Notes under the pieces: model-generated
The model's input: only the letters and a program-made list of their open reading frames with translations
Database searches by the model: none
Told to the model about the DNA's origin: nothing
Program-made: the position numbers and the translations under genes
Shown here: positions 23,329 through 34,695 of the stretch, in pieces
Position numbering within the stretch: the first letter of the stretch is position 1
Layout of the letters: the number at the start of each line of letters is the position of its first letter
Assembly: GCA_965240325.2 (NCBI GenBank)
Contig: OZ251236.1
Span: forward strand, 1-64,000
Reading direction: 5' to 3'
Source: Rebecca billardiae RCC1528
Taxonomy: Eukaryota > Haptophyta
DNA: 64,000 nt

Positions 23329-24869
23329 CGCGCCGCCGAGCGGCGACGAGGCCGCCGAGGGCGGCGTGCGCGGCCCCGCCGCGGCGCGTGGGCGGGCGTG
23401 GGCGAGTGCGCGGGCGGGCGTGGGCGAGTGCGCGGGCGGGGGGTTCCGCCGGGTCGACCGAGGGCGTGTCAGTGCCGCCGGGCCACTCTCTGGCCTGGTG
23501 ACTCGAGGGGATCCGCAGCGTCGGCACCCGAACACATTTTTACGACTACACGCCTTAACCAAGTGTGCACGTTAAAACATAGTAAACTGTAGTTCTACCG
23601 GTTGATAATTATGATGACGGTTCTGCGACTCCATCCGACTCAAACCGGTGTGAATACAATTGTGGGGCCGGAAGCCCGGCGCAGCGATTGGCTTTTAATC
23701 GCCGTGCGACTGACACGCACCCGCATCCATCGAAGAATCTTGGCTCCTTAAGCCCATTCAATGGCGCAAAGTATACATGACACCAATACTTCGCCCCAAC
23801 GAATATTCAACGAGCGAGGACGCCGCTCATGAATGATTCGATGGCTGATGCGGGCGCCGTGTGCCCTGTGAGCTGCCTGTGAGTCGGACGGCGATTAAAA
23901 GCCAATCGCTGCGCCGTGCTGAGCGGTTTGAGTGTTGATGTCGTCGAACGAAATAGGGCTCGTAATTGCGCTGGGCGGTACCTGTAACCTGATGTATGAA
24001 TACGGGACGGCGCGCCGGTGCCGCGGGCCGCGGAGCAGTGGCGTCGGGCCGCCCGGCTGACGCGTGCACGGCGCGCCCTGACCGCGCCCTGGCGGTACTT
24101 CGCCCCCGCTGCGGTCGTATGTTTGCCTCACCGGGCCCGAGCCCGGCGCCGGGGCGGCCGGCAGCCTCGCCACGGTGCCCGACCCGAAAGCCGGCGCTGA
24201 CTGAACGCCGCCGCATTGGTTAGCACGGGGCGCTTTGGCCGCCACGCTGTCCCGATCCGTTCTGCCCACCGCCGGTGCCACCGAGGCCGCCCGTCCGACT
24301 GGCGACTGGCCCGTCGTCGTTCTGAACCCGCAGCAGTCCGCGACGCCTGCAGCCAGTGCCTGCCCGCGGCGGCCCTGCCGCGCATTCACTGAGCAGGATG
24401 CGTCGATCCGTGTCCGACCGAGACCGAGTGTCCGACTGTCCGTCAGTCCGTGACGCCGTCGACAGCGACGACGGAGTCGGCGCACGGGGCGGCGGCGGGC
24501 CATCGCGCGCAGGCGGGAGCGTGGCCGCCGTGGCCGCGCAGCCTGCATGCGTGATGAGTCAGACTCAGTCGGCGCAAGGCGCGCAATCTGAATCAGACGG
24601 TGCCCCCGTACTGAAATCGACCTACAAGTAAGTATATACTGAGACGCGACCAGCAAGGTGACGACGGCATGAATATATCAGTTGTCACTGTGCCTGTGGC
24701 ATGTCGGCCATCGGCCCGCCGGCCGAGTCCGTCAGTCCGAGTGGCGAGTCGGCGCTGAAGCCTGGACTGAAATCTCACACAGACGCCGGCTGAAACGCCC
24801 ACGTCCGTGGCTCGATCTGAGGAGGTCACCCTCGCCGGCAGCCGGCGTGCGACGGCGACGCGGCAAGGG
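23329..24869. other. Gene-free interval with an inverted-repeat pair
   Basis: This lies between the convergent 3' ends of the Myb and MFS genes. It contains the 29-bp inverted repeats listed separately and AT-richer sequence at 23560-23840. A long minus-strand open frame (23895-24656) shows no domain and is Arg/Ala-rich in the way of GC-rich non-coding sequence, so it is not called. Confidence 0.5.
23677..23916. repeat. 29-bp inverted repeats bounding a 240-bp segment
   Basis: CGGCGCAGCGATTGGCTTTT and the following 9 bases (23677-23705) recur exactly inverted at 23888-23916. Partial matching continues inward for about 15 more bases (CGACTNACANGCA). The enclosed sequence has no coding potential. 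Such an arrangement fits a small MITE or a stem-loop. No target duplication is evident. Confidence 0.6.
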
Positions 24870-27089
24870 TCAGCCGCGGTGCGGCGGCCCGGGGCGCCGC
24901 GCGCTCGCGAGCCCCGCGCCGAACGCGCACAGCGCGACCGCGCTCCAGCCGAGCACGAGCGCCATGCCGACGCGCAGCTGGCGCAGCCGGTCGGCGCGCA
25001 CCGCCGCCATCACGCAGCCGGACAGGAAGGAGGAGAGCGCATAGCCGAGCAGGTTGGTGGCGAGCGTGCACGTGGCGGAGGCGAGCGGGCGGAGCTCGCG
25101 CGGCGCGGCGGCGAGCATCGCGCCCGTCGCCGGCGCGAGCGTCGCGCCGCCGCAGTACAGCAGCGCCCACAGGCAGCCGACCACGACCTCGAGCCGAGCG
25201 CCCACGCACGCGCCGGGCGCGGCCGCGGTCGCGCACGCCGCGAACGCGGTCGCGACGCGCATCGAGGTGAGGACGCGCGCGCGGCGGAGGGCCTCGTGGC
25301 GCGAGGCGCTGCGCGCGAGCGTGCTCGCGAGCGAGCCCGCGCGCCGCCCGCCACCGCCGCCGCCCGCCGCCGCCGCGCCGTCCGCCGCCGCCGCGCCCGC
25401 GCGCACCGCGCGCGCGCCGCGCGCGACGAGCCGGTCGCACAGCGCGCCGCCCGTGAGCACGCCGAGCACGGGCGCGCTCGCGGCGGTGGCGGCGTAGGTG
25501 GACATCGTGGCGAGCGGCGACGCGCCCACCACCTCGACCAGGTACTGCGTCGCCCAGAACTGCACGCCGTTCACCACAAAGTAGAGCGCCGAGAGCGCGC
25601 CCACGCAGCACAGGTACACGGGGCAGCGGCCCAGCGCGCGCAGCCCCGCCGCGGACGGCCACGCGGGCGCGAGCAGGTCGGGCCGCGCCGCGCCGCGCTG
25701 GTGCTGGTGCGCGTGGTGCAGCGCGTGCAGCTCGGGCAGCTCGGCCGCGGAGCCGCGCTGCGAGACCGACGGCGGCAGCGCGTCGAACGCCGCCGCCGCC
25801 TCCGCCGCCGACGGCGTGTGCGGCGCGCCGCCGTCGTCGTCGTCGTCGTCGCAGCAGCGCGGCGCGCGCGAGATGGCGGTGCCGAGGCCGTGGCGCGCGC
25901 CGGCGGAGGGCATCAGCTCGGACAACTCCGCCGCGGCGAGGTTGGCGCCGCTGTCGTACGCCCCCGCGCCGAACGCCGCCTCGGCCGCCGCCGCGTCGTC
26001 GTCGGCCGCGGCGGCCGCCGCCGCCGCCGCGGACGCGCGCGCCGACGCCGAGCGCGACGCGCCCGACGCGGCCGAGGGCGAGCGCGCGAGCTCGGGCGGC
26101 GGCGAGACGGGCTCGACGACCGCGGGCTCGTCCTCGGACAGCGCCAGCGCGCCGCCGCCGCCGCCGCGGCCGCACCGCGCACCCGCCGCCGCCGCCGGCA
26201 GCAGCAGCCGGCGCGCCGACGCCGCGCCGCGCGGTGCCTGCGCGGCCGCCCGCACGCGCCGGTCGAGCGAGAGACCCGTCGCCTCACTCGGCAGCGACGG
26301 GCGGCGCGGCGGCTGGGGCGAGGCGGGGGCCTCGGAGGGCGCGGGGCTGCTGCCCACGCTCACGCCGGGCGCGGCGGGCCGCCGCCGCGGCGTGCTCGCC
26401 CCGCTGCCCCACCCGCCCGCCGCGTTGGCGGCCGCGGCCTCGCGCTCCGCCCCGGTCGGGATGGTGAGCAGCGCGCGCGGCACCAGCAGCACGCCCAGTG
26501 CGAGCGGCAGGAGCGCGAGCGCCTGCAGCGCGAAGACGGCCCACCACGCGCCCGCGCCGAGGCGCGAGAGCACCACCGACGTGGACACGTACCCCGCCAT
26601 GATCCCCAGCGGCACCGCCGCCTGCACGTACGACAGCCAGCGCGCGCGCCACCGCGCGGGCGCAAACTCGTCCACCCACACGGGCACGTAGATGGCGACC
26701 ACGCCCTGGCAGCCGCCCGCGCCGAGGCGGGAGAGGACGAGCGGCCAGCGCGGGTGCGAGCCGTCCGCGCCGCGCCCGAGCGCCGCGAGCGCCACGAGCC
26801 CGAGCGACGCGCTCTCGCCGAGCAGCGAGAGCGCGATCGTGCGGCGCGGCCAGCGCGCGAGCAGCGGCGACGTCACGACCGACGCGCCGATCAGCCCGAC
26901 GTACGGCGCGGCGCCGACGAGGCCCTGGCCGAAGAAGCCCATGCGCAGCTCGTGCGCGATCGGCGCGAGCGCCGCGGGCACCGCGCCGTGGTCCGCGTTG
27001 AGCAGGAAGAAGAGCGCGAAGAGCGTGCCAAAGCACGCGCGCAGCTGCCACCGCGACACGCCGCCCGGCCGCGTCGTCGAGGCGGCGCT

Positions 27090-27121
<32 letters not shown>

Positions 27122-27173
27122 GCGGGAGGAAGGGCTCGCTCGCGTCGGACGGGCCGCTCTCGCGCCAGCCCAT
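24870..27173 (-). CDS. Major facilitator superfamily transporter, Spinster-like
   Basis: This encodes 767 residues on a single exon. After a poly-Gly N-terminus (about 20-28), transmembrane segments begin near residue 42 (ACFGTLFALFFLLNADHG). The first half holds the MFS-type signatures GLVGAAPYVGLIGASVV and PVWVDEFAPARWRARWLSYV, a pattern shared with Spinster-like MFS proteins of protists. A very long Ala/Ser-rich cytoplasmic loop (about 235-520) separates the two six-helix halves. The second half starts near CPVYLCCVGALSALYFVVNG and ends at LGWSAVALCAFGAGLAS. Its substrate cannot be inferred. The long central insertion exceeds usual MFS loops but is low-complexity, as elsewhere in this window. 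It diverges from the J-domain gene over 207 bp. Confidence 0.85.
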
Positions 27174-27380
27174 GCCGCCGCCCGCCGGGCACGAGTCGGG
27201 CCGGGCCGCGCGCGCGGATGCCTTGGCGGCGGCGTGCGCCTTGCCGTGAGGGGAGTCGTCGCACGCGTGCGGCCCGGACTTACTACTGTCTTGGCGCGCT
27301 GCGCAGCCAACCGTTTTGATTGGCTCGGGCCGCCGAAAGATTCAAATCCATCACCCTTCGTCAGTGGTGGCAGCAGAGGC
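27174..27380. promoter_or_regulatory. Bidirectional promoter region, MFS and J-domain genes
   Basis: This is 207 bp between two divergent start codons. It contains AGCCAA (27305-27310) and TTGGCT (27320-27325), an inverted pair that includes an ATTGG (CCAAT-type) box. Shared regulation of the two genes is inference from the short gap. Confidence 0.5.
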
Positions 27381-28640
27381 ATGGCGGACGCCGCCGCCGC
27401 CGCGCACGAGGAGGAGGAGGCGCGCGAGGCGCACGCGCGCGCGCTCGACGCGCTGCGCGGCGGGTCGCCGGACGTGGAGCGCGCGGTGCGGCTCCTCGCC
27501 AAGGCCGCGCGCATGGCGCCCGCCTCCGCCTTCCTCCGCGAGCAGCGCGACCACGGGCAGGCGCTCGCGGACACGATGCGCGCCGCGAGGCCGAGCGGCG
27601 ACCTGCACGGCCTGCTCGGCGTGGCGCGCGGCGCGTCGGGCGCGGAGCTGCGCGCGGCGTTCAGGCGCATCGCGCTGCGCGTGCACCCGGACAAGAACCC
27701 GCTGCCCGCCGCCGGCGACGCGTTCCGCGCGCTCGCGGCCGCGGTCGACGCCGCGGCGGCGCGCGCGCCGAGCAAGCAAGCGCCGCCGCCGCCGCCGACG
27801 CCCGCGGCGGCGCCGAGCGGCGCGCGCGCGCCGACGCTCGTCCGCCTCGTCTGCGCCGCGTGCGCCCGCCCCTTCTCCGCGCAGCTCCGCGCCGCCGCCG
27901 ACGACGCCGCGCCCTTCCGCGCGCCGTGCCGCGGCTGCGGCGCGCACACCACCTCGACGCTCGCCGACGTGCGCTCGGGCGCGCAGGCGCGAGAGGCGCG
28001 CGCGAGGGTCGCGGCGCGCGAGGCGGCGGCGCGGCGCGCGGGCGAGGCGGCCGACGAGGCGCGCCTCCGCGCCGCCGCCGCCGCCGCGCGCGCCGCCGCC
28101 GCCGCCGCCGCCTCGCCCGCGCCGCCGCCGGCGCGCGCCGAGCCGAGCCAGCGGGCGCGCGCGGACGGCGCGCCCGCCGCCGCGGACGACGGCCGCGGCC
28201 GCGGCGGCGGGTGCGACGGCGACGACGACGACACGGCGGCGGAGGTGGCGCGGCTGCGCGCCGCCGCGGCGGCGGCGCGCGCCGCGCGCGCCGCGCCGCC
28301 GCCGCCGCCGGCCGCGCGCACGCCGCCGCCCTCGGCCGCCCCGCGGGCCGCGGCCGCGCCCGGCGGCGCGGCGCGGCTGGCGGCCGCCGTGCACGGCGGC
28401 CGCGCGCAGCTGCTCGACGCGTGCAGGCAGGCGGCGCGCAGCCCGGCCGAGCGCGCGGCAGGGCCGCCCGGCGGCGCGAAGAAGCGCGCGCGCCGCGCGT
28501 CCGACGGCGGCGGCTGCGCCGCCGCCGCGAAGCGCGCGCGCGGCGGTGGCGGCGGCGGCGGCGGCGGCACGCCGCGCGCGCCCGTGCGCGCGGCGGACGT
28601 GCTCAGCCTGTGCGGCGGCGGCGCGCGGCCTGGCGGATGA
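27381..28640 (+). CDS. J-domain (Hsp40/DnaJ-like) protein
   Basis: This encodes 419 residues on one exon. An N-terminal helical stretch (about 1-70) has the layout seen before the J domain in DNAJB12/14-like proteins. The J domain covers about residues 72-125 (DLHGLLGVARGAS, then AFRRIALRVHPDKNP), with the invariant HPD at 102-104, so it should stimulate an Hsp70 partner. A zinc-ribbon-like CxxC pair follows (C158/C161 and C183/C186). The rest is Ala/Arg/Pro-rich with a KKRARRA basic cluster that could serve as a nuclear signal. No transmembrane helix is obvious, unlike DNAJB12/14. The ATG at MADAAAAAHEEEE is the first one near the divergent MFS start. Confidence 0.82.
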   Translation: MADAAAAAHEEEEAREAHARALDALRGGSPDVERAVRLLAKAARMAPASAFLREQRDHGQALADTMRAARPSGDLHGLLGVARGASGAELRAAFRRIALRVHPDKNPLPAAGDAFRALAAAVDAAAARAPSKQAPPPPPTPAAAPSGARAPTLVRLVCAACARPFSAQLRAAADDAAPFRAPCRGCGAHTTSTLADVRSGAQAREARARVAAREAAARRAGEAADEARLRAAAAAARAAAAAAASPAPPPARAEPSQRARADGAPAAADDGRGRGGGCDGDDDDTAAEVARLRAAAAAARAARAAPPPPPAARTPPPSAAPRAAAAPGGAARLAAAVHGGRAQLLDACRQAARSPAERAAGPPGGAKKRARRASDGGGCAAAAKRARGGGGGGGGGTPRAPVRAADVLSLCGGGARPGG

Positions 28641-29363
28641 CGATGGCGGCGGTGGTGCGAGCGGGGCCGCCGCTGCGTGTCCAGGCGCATGCGCAGCAGC
28701 GCCATGCCGGGTGCCCGCTGCCAACTGCGCCGCGCGAGACCGATGCGCTTGCGACTGCCGACTCGCCACTGTGACTGTGAGGCACTCGCCTCCCGCGCTG
28801 AGGGCGGCTGAGGCTGAGCAGCGGCGGCCGCAGGCCGGCCGCCACGCACGGCACTGCCAGCCGCGACCGCGCGGGGCCGGCCGCGCGCGAGGGCGTATGG
28901 CACGCGCAGCATCAGCCAGCCGCCGCGCGCTTATTATATATTTATAGAGGTCAATTCCGAGTGCTGTAGCGGAGCAGTATCTTAGAGCAGCGCTGATGGC
29001 GCCCACGGCCCAGCCACGAGGCACATACGCGACTGTAGTCTAATATATAACTCTACTAGGACTAGATCGACTGAGCGGTCCGCGTGACGCGCGGCGTGCG
29101 GCGTGAGGCACGTGACTCGGTGACTCTGAATCCCACGACGTCCACGAGCCTGGCGGCTAACAGTCACCGGCGCGGGCCGCGGCCCGATGGATTCATTCTC
29201 GATAATATCTGTATACCGGCGGCGGCGCAGCGACTAGCGCGCGGCGGTGCCCCGCGGCCCGGAGCCGCCAGCGGTCCGGCCGGCTCCGACGGACGCGGCC
29301 ACGGAGTGGCAAGTCGTCCGGTCCGCGGGGCCCGCGCTGCGCGCGCGCCCGTCCGCGGCAGCG
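28641..29363. other. Convergent intergenic region, no gene seen
   Basis: This lies between the 3' ends of the J-domain and eIF3L genes. AT-rich patches (TTATTATATATTTATAG near 28932; TAATATATAACTC near 29041) may contain 3'-end signals. No gene is recognised. Confidence 0.5.
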
Positions 29364-31706
29364 TCACGCGGCCGGCTGCGGCACGGCCTGCGCGCCCGCC
29401 TCGCCCGCCGGCTGGTGCGCGGGCGGCTGTGCGGGCGGCGTCGGCGCGAGCTGCGCGGCCAGCTGCGCGTACTTGGCCCCCTGCCGGATGAACACGTCAC
29501 CTGCCGAGATCGAGACGAGATCGGGATCGAGATCGCGCGAGATCGAGACATCGCGCGGCGCGGCGCGGCCGCGGCCGCGGACGGGCGGCGGTGGGGGGGG
29601 GTGGCGCGCGGTGAGCGCGCGCGCGAGGGGGTGTGCTCGCCGCTTGTTCCGGGCCGGCCCACGCGCGGCGGCGCCGCGTCGCCGGTCGGCGTAGGGGGCG
29701 TGCTGCTGCGCTGTGGCATGGCTGGCGCGCACGCTCCGGCGCCGCCGCGCGCGGACGGGCGGCGGCGCCGGGCGCGCGCGCGCGCACGCCCCACGGCGGG
29801 GCGGCGCGCGCGCGGCCATGCGTGTGCGTGTGCTGCGCGCGCGCGCCCGGCCCCCAGCCCCGCCCCGCGCGCGCAGCCGCGCGCACGGTGCGCGGCTCCG
29901 CGCGCACCGTAGCGCTTGGTGGGCGGCGTGTGCGACACATGCACGACGCCGTCCGAGACGAAGAAGTTGAGACCGCCCGACGGCGGCTGCACCGCGCCGA
30001 GCAGCGGCGCGCCGCCCGCCCACACGCGCGACACCGACTTGCGCTTGAGCAGCTGCAGCTGCGCGTGGAAGGCCGCGTCGTCCTCGTCGACGAACGCCGC
30101 GAGCTTGGCCGTGGGGATCGCGCTGTACAGCCGCAGGTAGGAGCGCACCGTCGGCAGCTGCTGCCGCTGCCGCACTTCGTGCAGGAAGAGGCGCAGCTGC
30201 AGCCGGTAGGCCTCGGCGTGCGCGGACTCGAGCGCGAGGGGGTCGTCGTAGTCGGGCGCGCACGGCGAGACGAACTTGGGGCAGCTGCGGGGAGGGGGGC
30301 AGGGCGGAGGGGGGAGGCGCGGCGCAGGGGGGAGTGAGCGCGCGCGCCACCAGCAGCCGCCGCGATCTCGGCGCGATCTCGGCGCGCGGCCGCGCGCACG
30401 CAAACGAAAAAACGTCCTCGAACGCGCCCGCCTCGCCCCGCGCCATGCGCGCGGCCTTGTCGCCGAGCTTGTCGCCCAGCGCGGACGCGAGCGCGTCGTC
30501 GACCGCCAGGTGCGGCGCGAGCGCCAGCGTGATCCCGAGCGCGCCGTGCATCTGCTCGTTTTTCTTCAGAATGCCGTCGTACTGCGAGGAGCGCGACAGG
30601 TAGCCCTTGGTGCGCTGCAGCAGCGTGAGCATGGCGCCGAGCGTGCGGCACGCGTCCTGGTAGCGGCGGGTGAGGATGTAGCACCAGCCCACGTAGTAGC
30701 ACACGCCGATGTGCGACGCGGTCAGCTTCGCGTGCAGCCCGCCGCGCTTGCCCAGGTCGAAGGGCGCGGCGCACTGCAGCGCGCGCCTGTAATCGGCGAG
30801 CAGCGTGTGCATGCGCAGCTGGCCAATCAGAGCGTACGTGCCGAGGCGGCGGAAGAGGGGCGCGGCGGCGTACGCGCCGTCGGCCTTGCCGAGCACGCCC
30901 TTCGCCGCGCCGCCGCCCGCCACCCTCGCCGCCGTCGCCGCCGCCTCCGCGCTGCACGCGCCCTCCGCCACCATCGCGCCCAGGCAGCCGCTCTGCGCCA
31001 CGAGCTGCTCGAGCGTGCGCAGCACACTCGACGCGGCGTAGAGCTGGTCGTTCTCGCGGAGCTGCTCGACCTCGTCGGCCGTCTTGGTCTTGAGGCGCGA
31101 GCGCCAGCGGCAAAAGTCCTGGAACTGGTAGATGTACTCGTCCACGATGTCCCACAGCCACTGCGGCGGCAGCTCGAGCTCGGTGCGCCCGTCCTCGCCT
31201 GGCGGCGGCTGCGCGAGCACGTAGTCAAACAGGAGGCCGTAGTTCTCCCACGACTCGAAGCGCTGGTCGAGCGTGGGCTGGAGCTTGGCGTAGATGTGCC
31301 GGTAGAACAGCTCCTTGTACAGCATCATGAACAGCGGCTCCTCGTCCACGAGCGGCGCGATCGCGTCGGGCGGCGGCCACGGCGACGCCTTGAAGAAGCG
31401 GTCGGTGAGCCGGTTGAAGGTGGACTCGTAGATCACGTGGACCTCGGCGACGTTGCGCGCCTTGAGCTGCGCGTGGAAGTGCGCGACGAACTTCTGGATC
31501 ACCTCCGGCACGTACATGTCCGCCGACGACGCGCCGTCGCCGTCGGCGCCGTAGCCGCCGTAGCCGCCGCCGCCGCCGCCGCCGCCCGTGCCGTCCACCT
31601 CGATGGCGGCGTCAAAGGCGTGCGGGTCGGACGCGCCGGTCTGGGGCAGGTGGAACGCGGGCAGCTCGCTCGCCACGCCCGCGTCGAGCACGTCGTCCAC
31701 GTCCAT
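29364..31706 (-). CDS. EIF3L: Eukaryotic translation initiation factor 3 subunit L
   Basis: The gene has three exons, 31706-30400, 30284-29908 and 29500-29364, giving 606 residues (human is about 560). The 115-bp and 407-bp introns both begin GTGCG and end CAG. Splicing restores FSFACPKFVSP and KRYGDVFIRQ, matching conserved eIF3L junctions. The sequence is clearly homologous along its length: YVPEVIQKFVAHFH, FYRHIYAKLQPTLDQRFESW, LPPQWLWDIVDEYIYQFQ, YYVGWCYILTRRYQDA and KKNEQMHGALGI. eIF3L is one of the PCI-domain subunits of the eIF3 scaffold that recruits mRNA to the 40S ribosome in the cytoplasm. The N-terminus has a poly-Gly linker (about 37-50), and the C-terminus ends in a Pro/Ala tail. 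The start is the ATG at MDVDDVLDAG. Intron 2 is rich in GAGATCG repeats. Confidence 0.95.
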   Translation of the reverse strand: MDVDDVLDAGVASELPAFHLPQTGASDPHAFDAAIEVDGTGGGGGGGGYGGYGADGDGASSADMYVPEVIQKFVAHFHAQLKARNVAEVHVIYESTFNRLTDRFFKASPWPPPDAIAPLVDEEPLFMMLYKELFYRHIYAKLQPTLDQRFESWENYGLLFDYVLAQPPPGEDGRTELELPPQWLWDIVDEYIYQFQDFCRWRSRLKTKTADEVEQLRENDQLYAASSVLRTLEQLVAQSGCLGAMVAEGACSAEAAATAARVAGGGAAKGVLGKADGAYAAAPLFRRLGTYALIGQLRMHTLLADYRRALQCAAPFDLGKRGGLHAKLTASHIGVCYYVGWCYILTRRYQDACRTLGAMLTLLQRTKGYLSRSSQYDGILKKNEQMHGALGITLALAPHLAVDDALASALGDKLGDKAARMARGEAGAFEDVFSFACARPRAEIAPRSRRLLVARALTPPCAAPPPSALPPSPQLPQVRLAVRARLRRPPRARVRARRGLPAAAAPLPARSAAAAAAADGALLPAAVQRDPHGQARGVRRRGRRGLPRAAAAAQAQVGVARVGGRRAAARRGAAAVGRSQLLRLGRRRACVAHAAHQALRCARSRAPCARLRARGGAGGRARARSTRTRMAARAPPRRGACARARPAPPPVRARRRRSVRASHATAQQHAPYADRRRGAAARGPARNKRRAHPLARALTARHPPPPPPVRGRGRAAPRDVSISRDLDPDLVSISAGDVFIRQGAKYAQLAAQLAPTPPAQPPAHQPAGEAGAQAVPQPAA

Positions 31707-33510
31707 CGAGCGCCGCGTGTGTGTGCGTGTGCCTCGGCGCGCGCCTCGCGTCGTCAGTCGGCCTCTTTGGCCAAGGCGCCACTGACGGACCCGCGCGGCG
31801 CCTGGCTGGCGACGTGCTGGGCGGCCGGACATTCATTCGGCCAACGAATCAACGATGGCGGCCGCGCCGGACTCGTCGCAAGGCGTCTCGAGACGTGGGC
31901 GGGGCGGCGACGAGCCGATCGCGCAGGTGCGACACGCCGCGCGCGCGCGCGCGGGGCGGGGCCCACCCGGCGGGGCGCGCGCGGCGGGCCGCGGGGAGGG
32001 GCGCGGCGGGCGGCGCGCGCGCTGGGAGTGATACCACGCTTGGCTACAGAGCACCATGCTGCTGAACACTTAGACTACAATTCGATGACCCAGACGCGAG
32101 CGCGCGCGCACGCGCGCGCCGACCGGCCGCGCGGGAGGGGCGGCGCGCGCGCGCGCGGATGGGATGGGGCGGGCGGGGCGGCGTGCGGGGCGGGCGGGCG
32201 TGCGCGCGGGCGAAGTGATGCCACTCTTTCCCCGGAATACCGACCATGATTCCACCTCCGCCCGCCGGCTTCTTTAGCCAGTGGCCGCGCGAGGCTTCTG
32301 ATCGCCCGACGCGCACCGCGCACGCGCACCGCGCACGCGCACCGCGCCGCACGGGGGGAAGGCGCGGGGACGGGCGGGGCCCCGCGGCGGCGCGTCCGCG
32401 CACCCACGGACCGCCGCGCGCTGGCTGCCCCGCCCACAGCGGGGCCCGTCTTTTTAAAGCGGCGCCGCGCATGGCGCGCGCGCGCGCGCGTGCTGCGCGC
32501 GCGCGCGCGCCCGCCGGCGCGCGCCGCGTCGGAGGACGGCGACAGGCGCGGCGCGACGCGCGCGCTCACGCGCGTGCTCGCGCCCCGCGCGCCCCCCGCT
32601 CTGCGCGCGCAGGGCGACACGGCGCGCTCGCGGCACGGGCGGCAGCGGCGCGGGCGGCAGCGGCGCCTGCCACACGCGGTGCGCGCCGCGCGCGGGCGCC
32701 CGGCCGGGGGCCGCGAGCGCGCGCGCACGCGCGGGGAGGCGGGCCCGGCGGCGCGGCTGACGATGCCAAATCACGAACAATCCAACACCGAGCCCCCTCC
32801 GCGGGGCGGTGCGGATCACAAACCGAGCTTTTTAAGACCGACGCGCACAGCCGGCGCGCCACCACGGCACAGCCGGGGGCCGGGGGGGGGGGGGGGGGGG
32901 GGCTGGGTGCATGCGCGGTGCGGGCGGCGGGGGGCGGGCCGGCTGCGCGCGCCGCGGTGAGGATGGAACAAATCATTCGCAGTGACCACTTGACGCAGCC
33001 GCCTCGCGGCTGCAGCTGGAGGCGAAATTCTTCCTTGGATGTCTGAGCGGCGCGCGCGGCGGCCGGCAAGGGCGCGGGGGGGGGCGCGCGCCCCGACGAC
33101 CGACCCGCCTGCGTTTGCTTTACCCACCCGCTACCCACCTGCTGTTCCCGCGTGGGTAACTCACGCGCGCGGCCGCGCGGCGCCCCGCTCGCGCCGCGCA
33201 GGCACCGGCCGATTGATCGCGCGTCGTCAGCCCCGATGGCGCCGCTGACGGAACGGTCGCAGACTCTGACGCGAGGCGACGATGGCGCTCGTAACCGTCA
33301 TAGTGCTCCTAAGTGTGCGCCGAAACGGCATAGTCCGCCTACCAATAGCCCGCCCGTTACTTCTCGCGAGGCTTCGCGAGCAGCCGCCCGGCTGCTGCTG
33401 CGTGCCCGCTGCTGTTAGCTCGTCAGCGTGGCGGGCGGCGCCGCCCCTAGTCTAGACTCGGCGCGCCCCGGCGCGCAGCACAGGGCTCGCGCCCGCGGCG
33501 TGCGCGCGCG
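31707..33510. other. Divergent intergenic region, eIF3L and armadillo-protein genes
   Basis: This is 1.8 kb, dominated by CG alternation. A 21-base G run lies at 32882-32902, followed by GGCTGGG, a strong candidate for G-quadruplex or polymerase slippage. Long open frames occur on both strands but show only Arg/Ala/Pro composition and no domain. No gene is called; promoters of the two flanking genes are expected here. Confidence 0.5.
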
Positions 33511-34198
33511 ATGGGGCCCTCGTCGAACAAGCGCGCCTCCCTCTCCACCATGCTCAAGCGCTCCGCCGTCGCCGCCAAGATGGGCTCGCTCGACGAGAGC
33601 GCCGGCCGGCGGCGCGCGTTCACGCTGCGGCTGGTCGACGCGCGCGGCGCCGGCGGCGCGCGCGAGGTGACGTTCGGCGGCGAGACGAGCCTGGAGGGCG
33701 TGAAGGCGGAGGCGGCGCGGCAGTTCGGCTACGCGCACGGCGCGGCGTACGTGCAGGCCGCGCACTCGCTCGTCCAGCTCCGCTCGGACGCGGACGTGGA
33801 CTCGGCGGTGGCCGAGTGGCGCGCCGCGCAGCCCACGCGCGCGGCGGACGCGCTCGAGGCGGCGTGCGAGCGGATCGGCGCGGGGCTGCGCGGGCTGGGC
33901 GGGCTGCGCGGGCGCAAGCGCGCCGCGCACCAGCTCTGGGAGCTCGCCTGCGTCCGCGACAACCACGCCGCCCTGCCCGACGCGGTCGTCGCCGCGCTCG
34001 CCGGCGCGGCGCGCGCGGGCGTCGCCGCGGACGACGGCGAGCTCGTCGTGCTCGCGGCGACGGCGGGGTGGATGCTGTGCGACGGCGGCGCGGCGTCGCG
34101 CGCGCGCGTGCCCACCGCCGCGCTCACCGCCGCCGTGTGCGCCTACATCCGCGCGCACACCGACGACGACGAGGACGGCATCCGCGACGGTGCGCGCG

Positions 34199-34232
<34 letters not shown>

Positions 34233-34644
34233 GCACCCGCACCCGCGCGACACGGCGCGCGCGCGGCCGCTCACGCGCCCCGCCGCCGCGGTCCGCAGGG
34301 CACGAGCACAAGCTGCCCGACGGCTGGGTGGCGACGCTGACCGGCGCGATCGCCGCCTTCGTCGCGGACGCCGACGCGCTCCGCGTCTTCGTCGGCACGC
34401 GCGGCGAGTCGGCGCTCGTGCCGCTGCTGGGGCATGCGAGCGCGCCGCTGCGCCGATCCACGACGGCTGCGCTGTGGTCGGCGTGCGCGGTGTCCGCGCA
34501 GGCGCGCGCGCAGCTGCTGGCGGGGCCGGGTGTGGAGCGGCTGCTCCGGCTGTCCGCGAGCGACGAGAACGCCGCCTCCGTGCGCCACGCCTCGCTGCTC
34601 CTCACCTGCCTCTGTCTGCAAGACGTGAGCCTGACTCTCTCGGC

Positions 34645-34695
<51 letters not shown>

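Noticed and set aside
23895-24656. A 253-codon minus-strand frame between the Myb and MFS genes
   Set aside because: It is Arg/Ala/Gly-rich without any domain and overlaps the inverted-repeat segment. It is most likely spurious.
31749-33046. Long frames upstream of eIF3L on both strands
   Set aside because: They are low-complexity Arg/Ala/Pro translations of CG-alternating DNA with no conserved feature.
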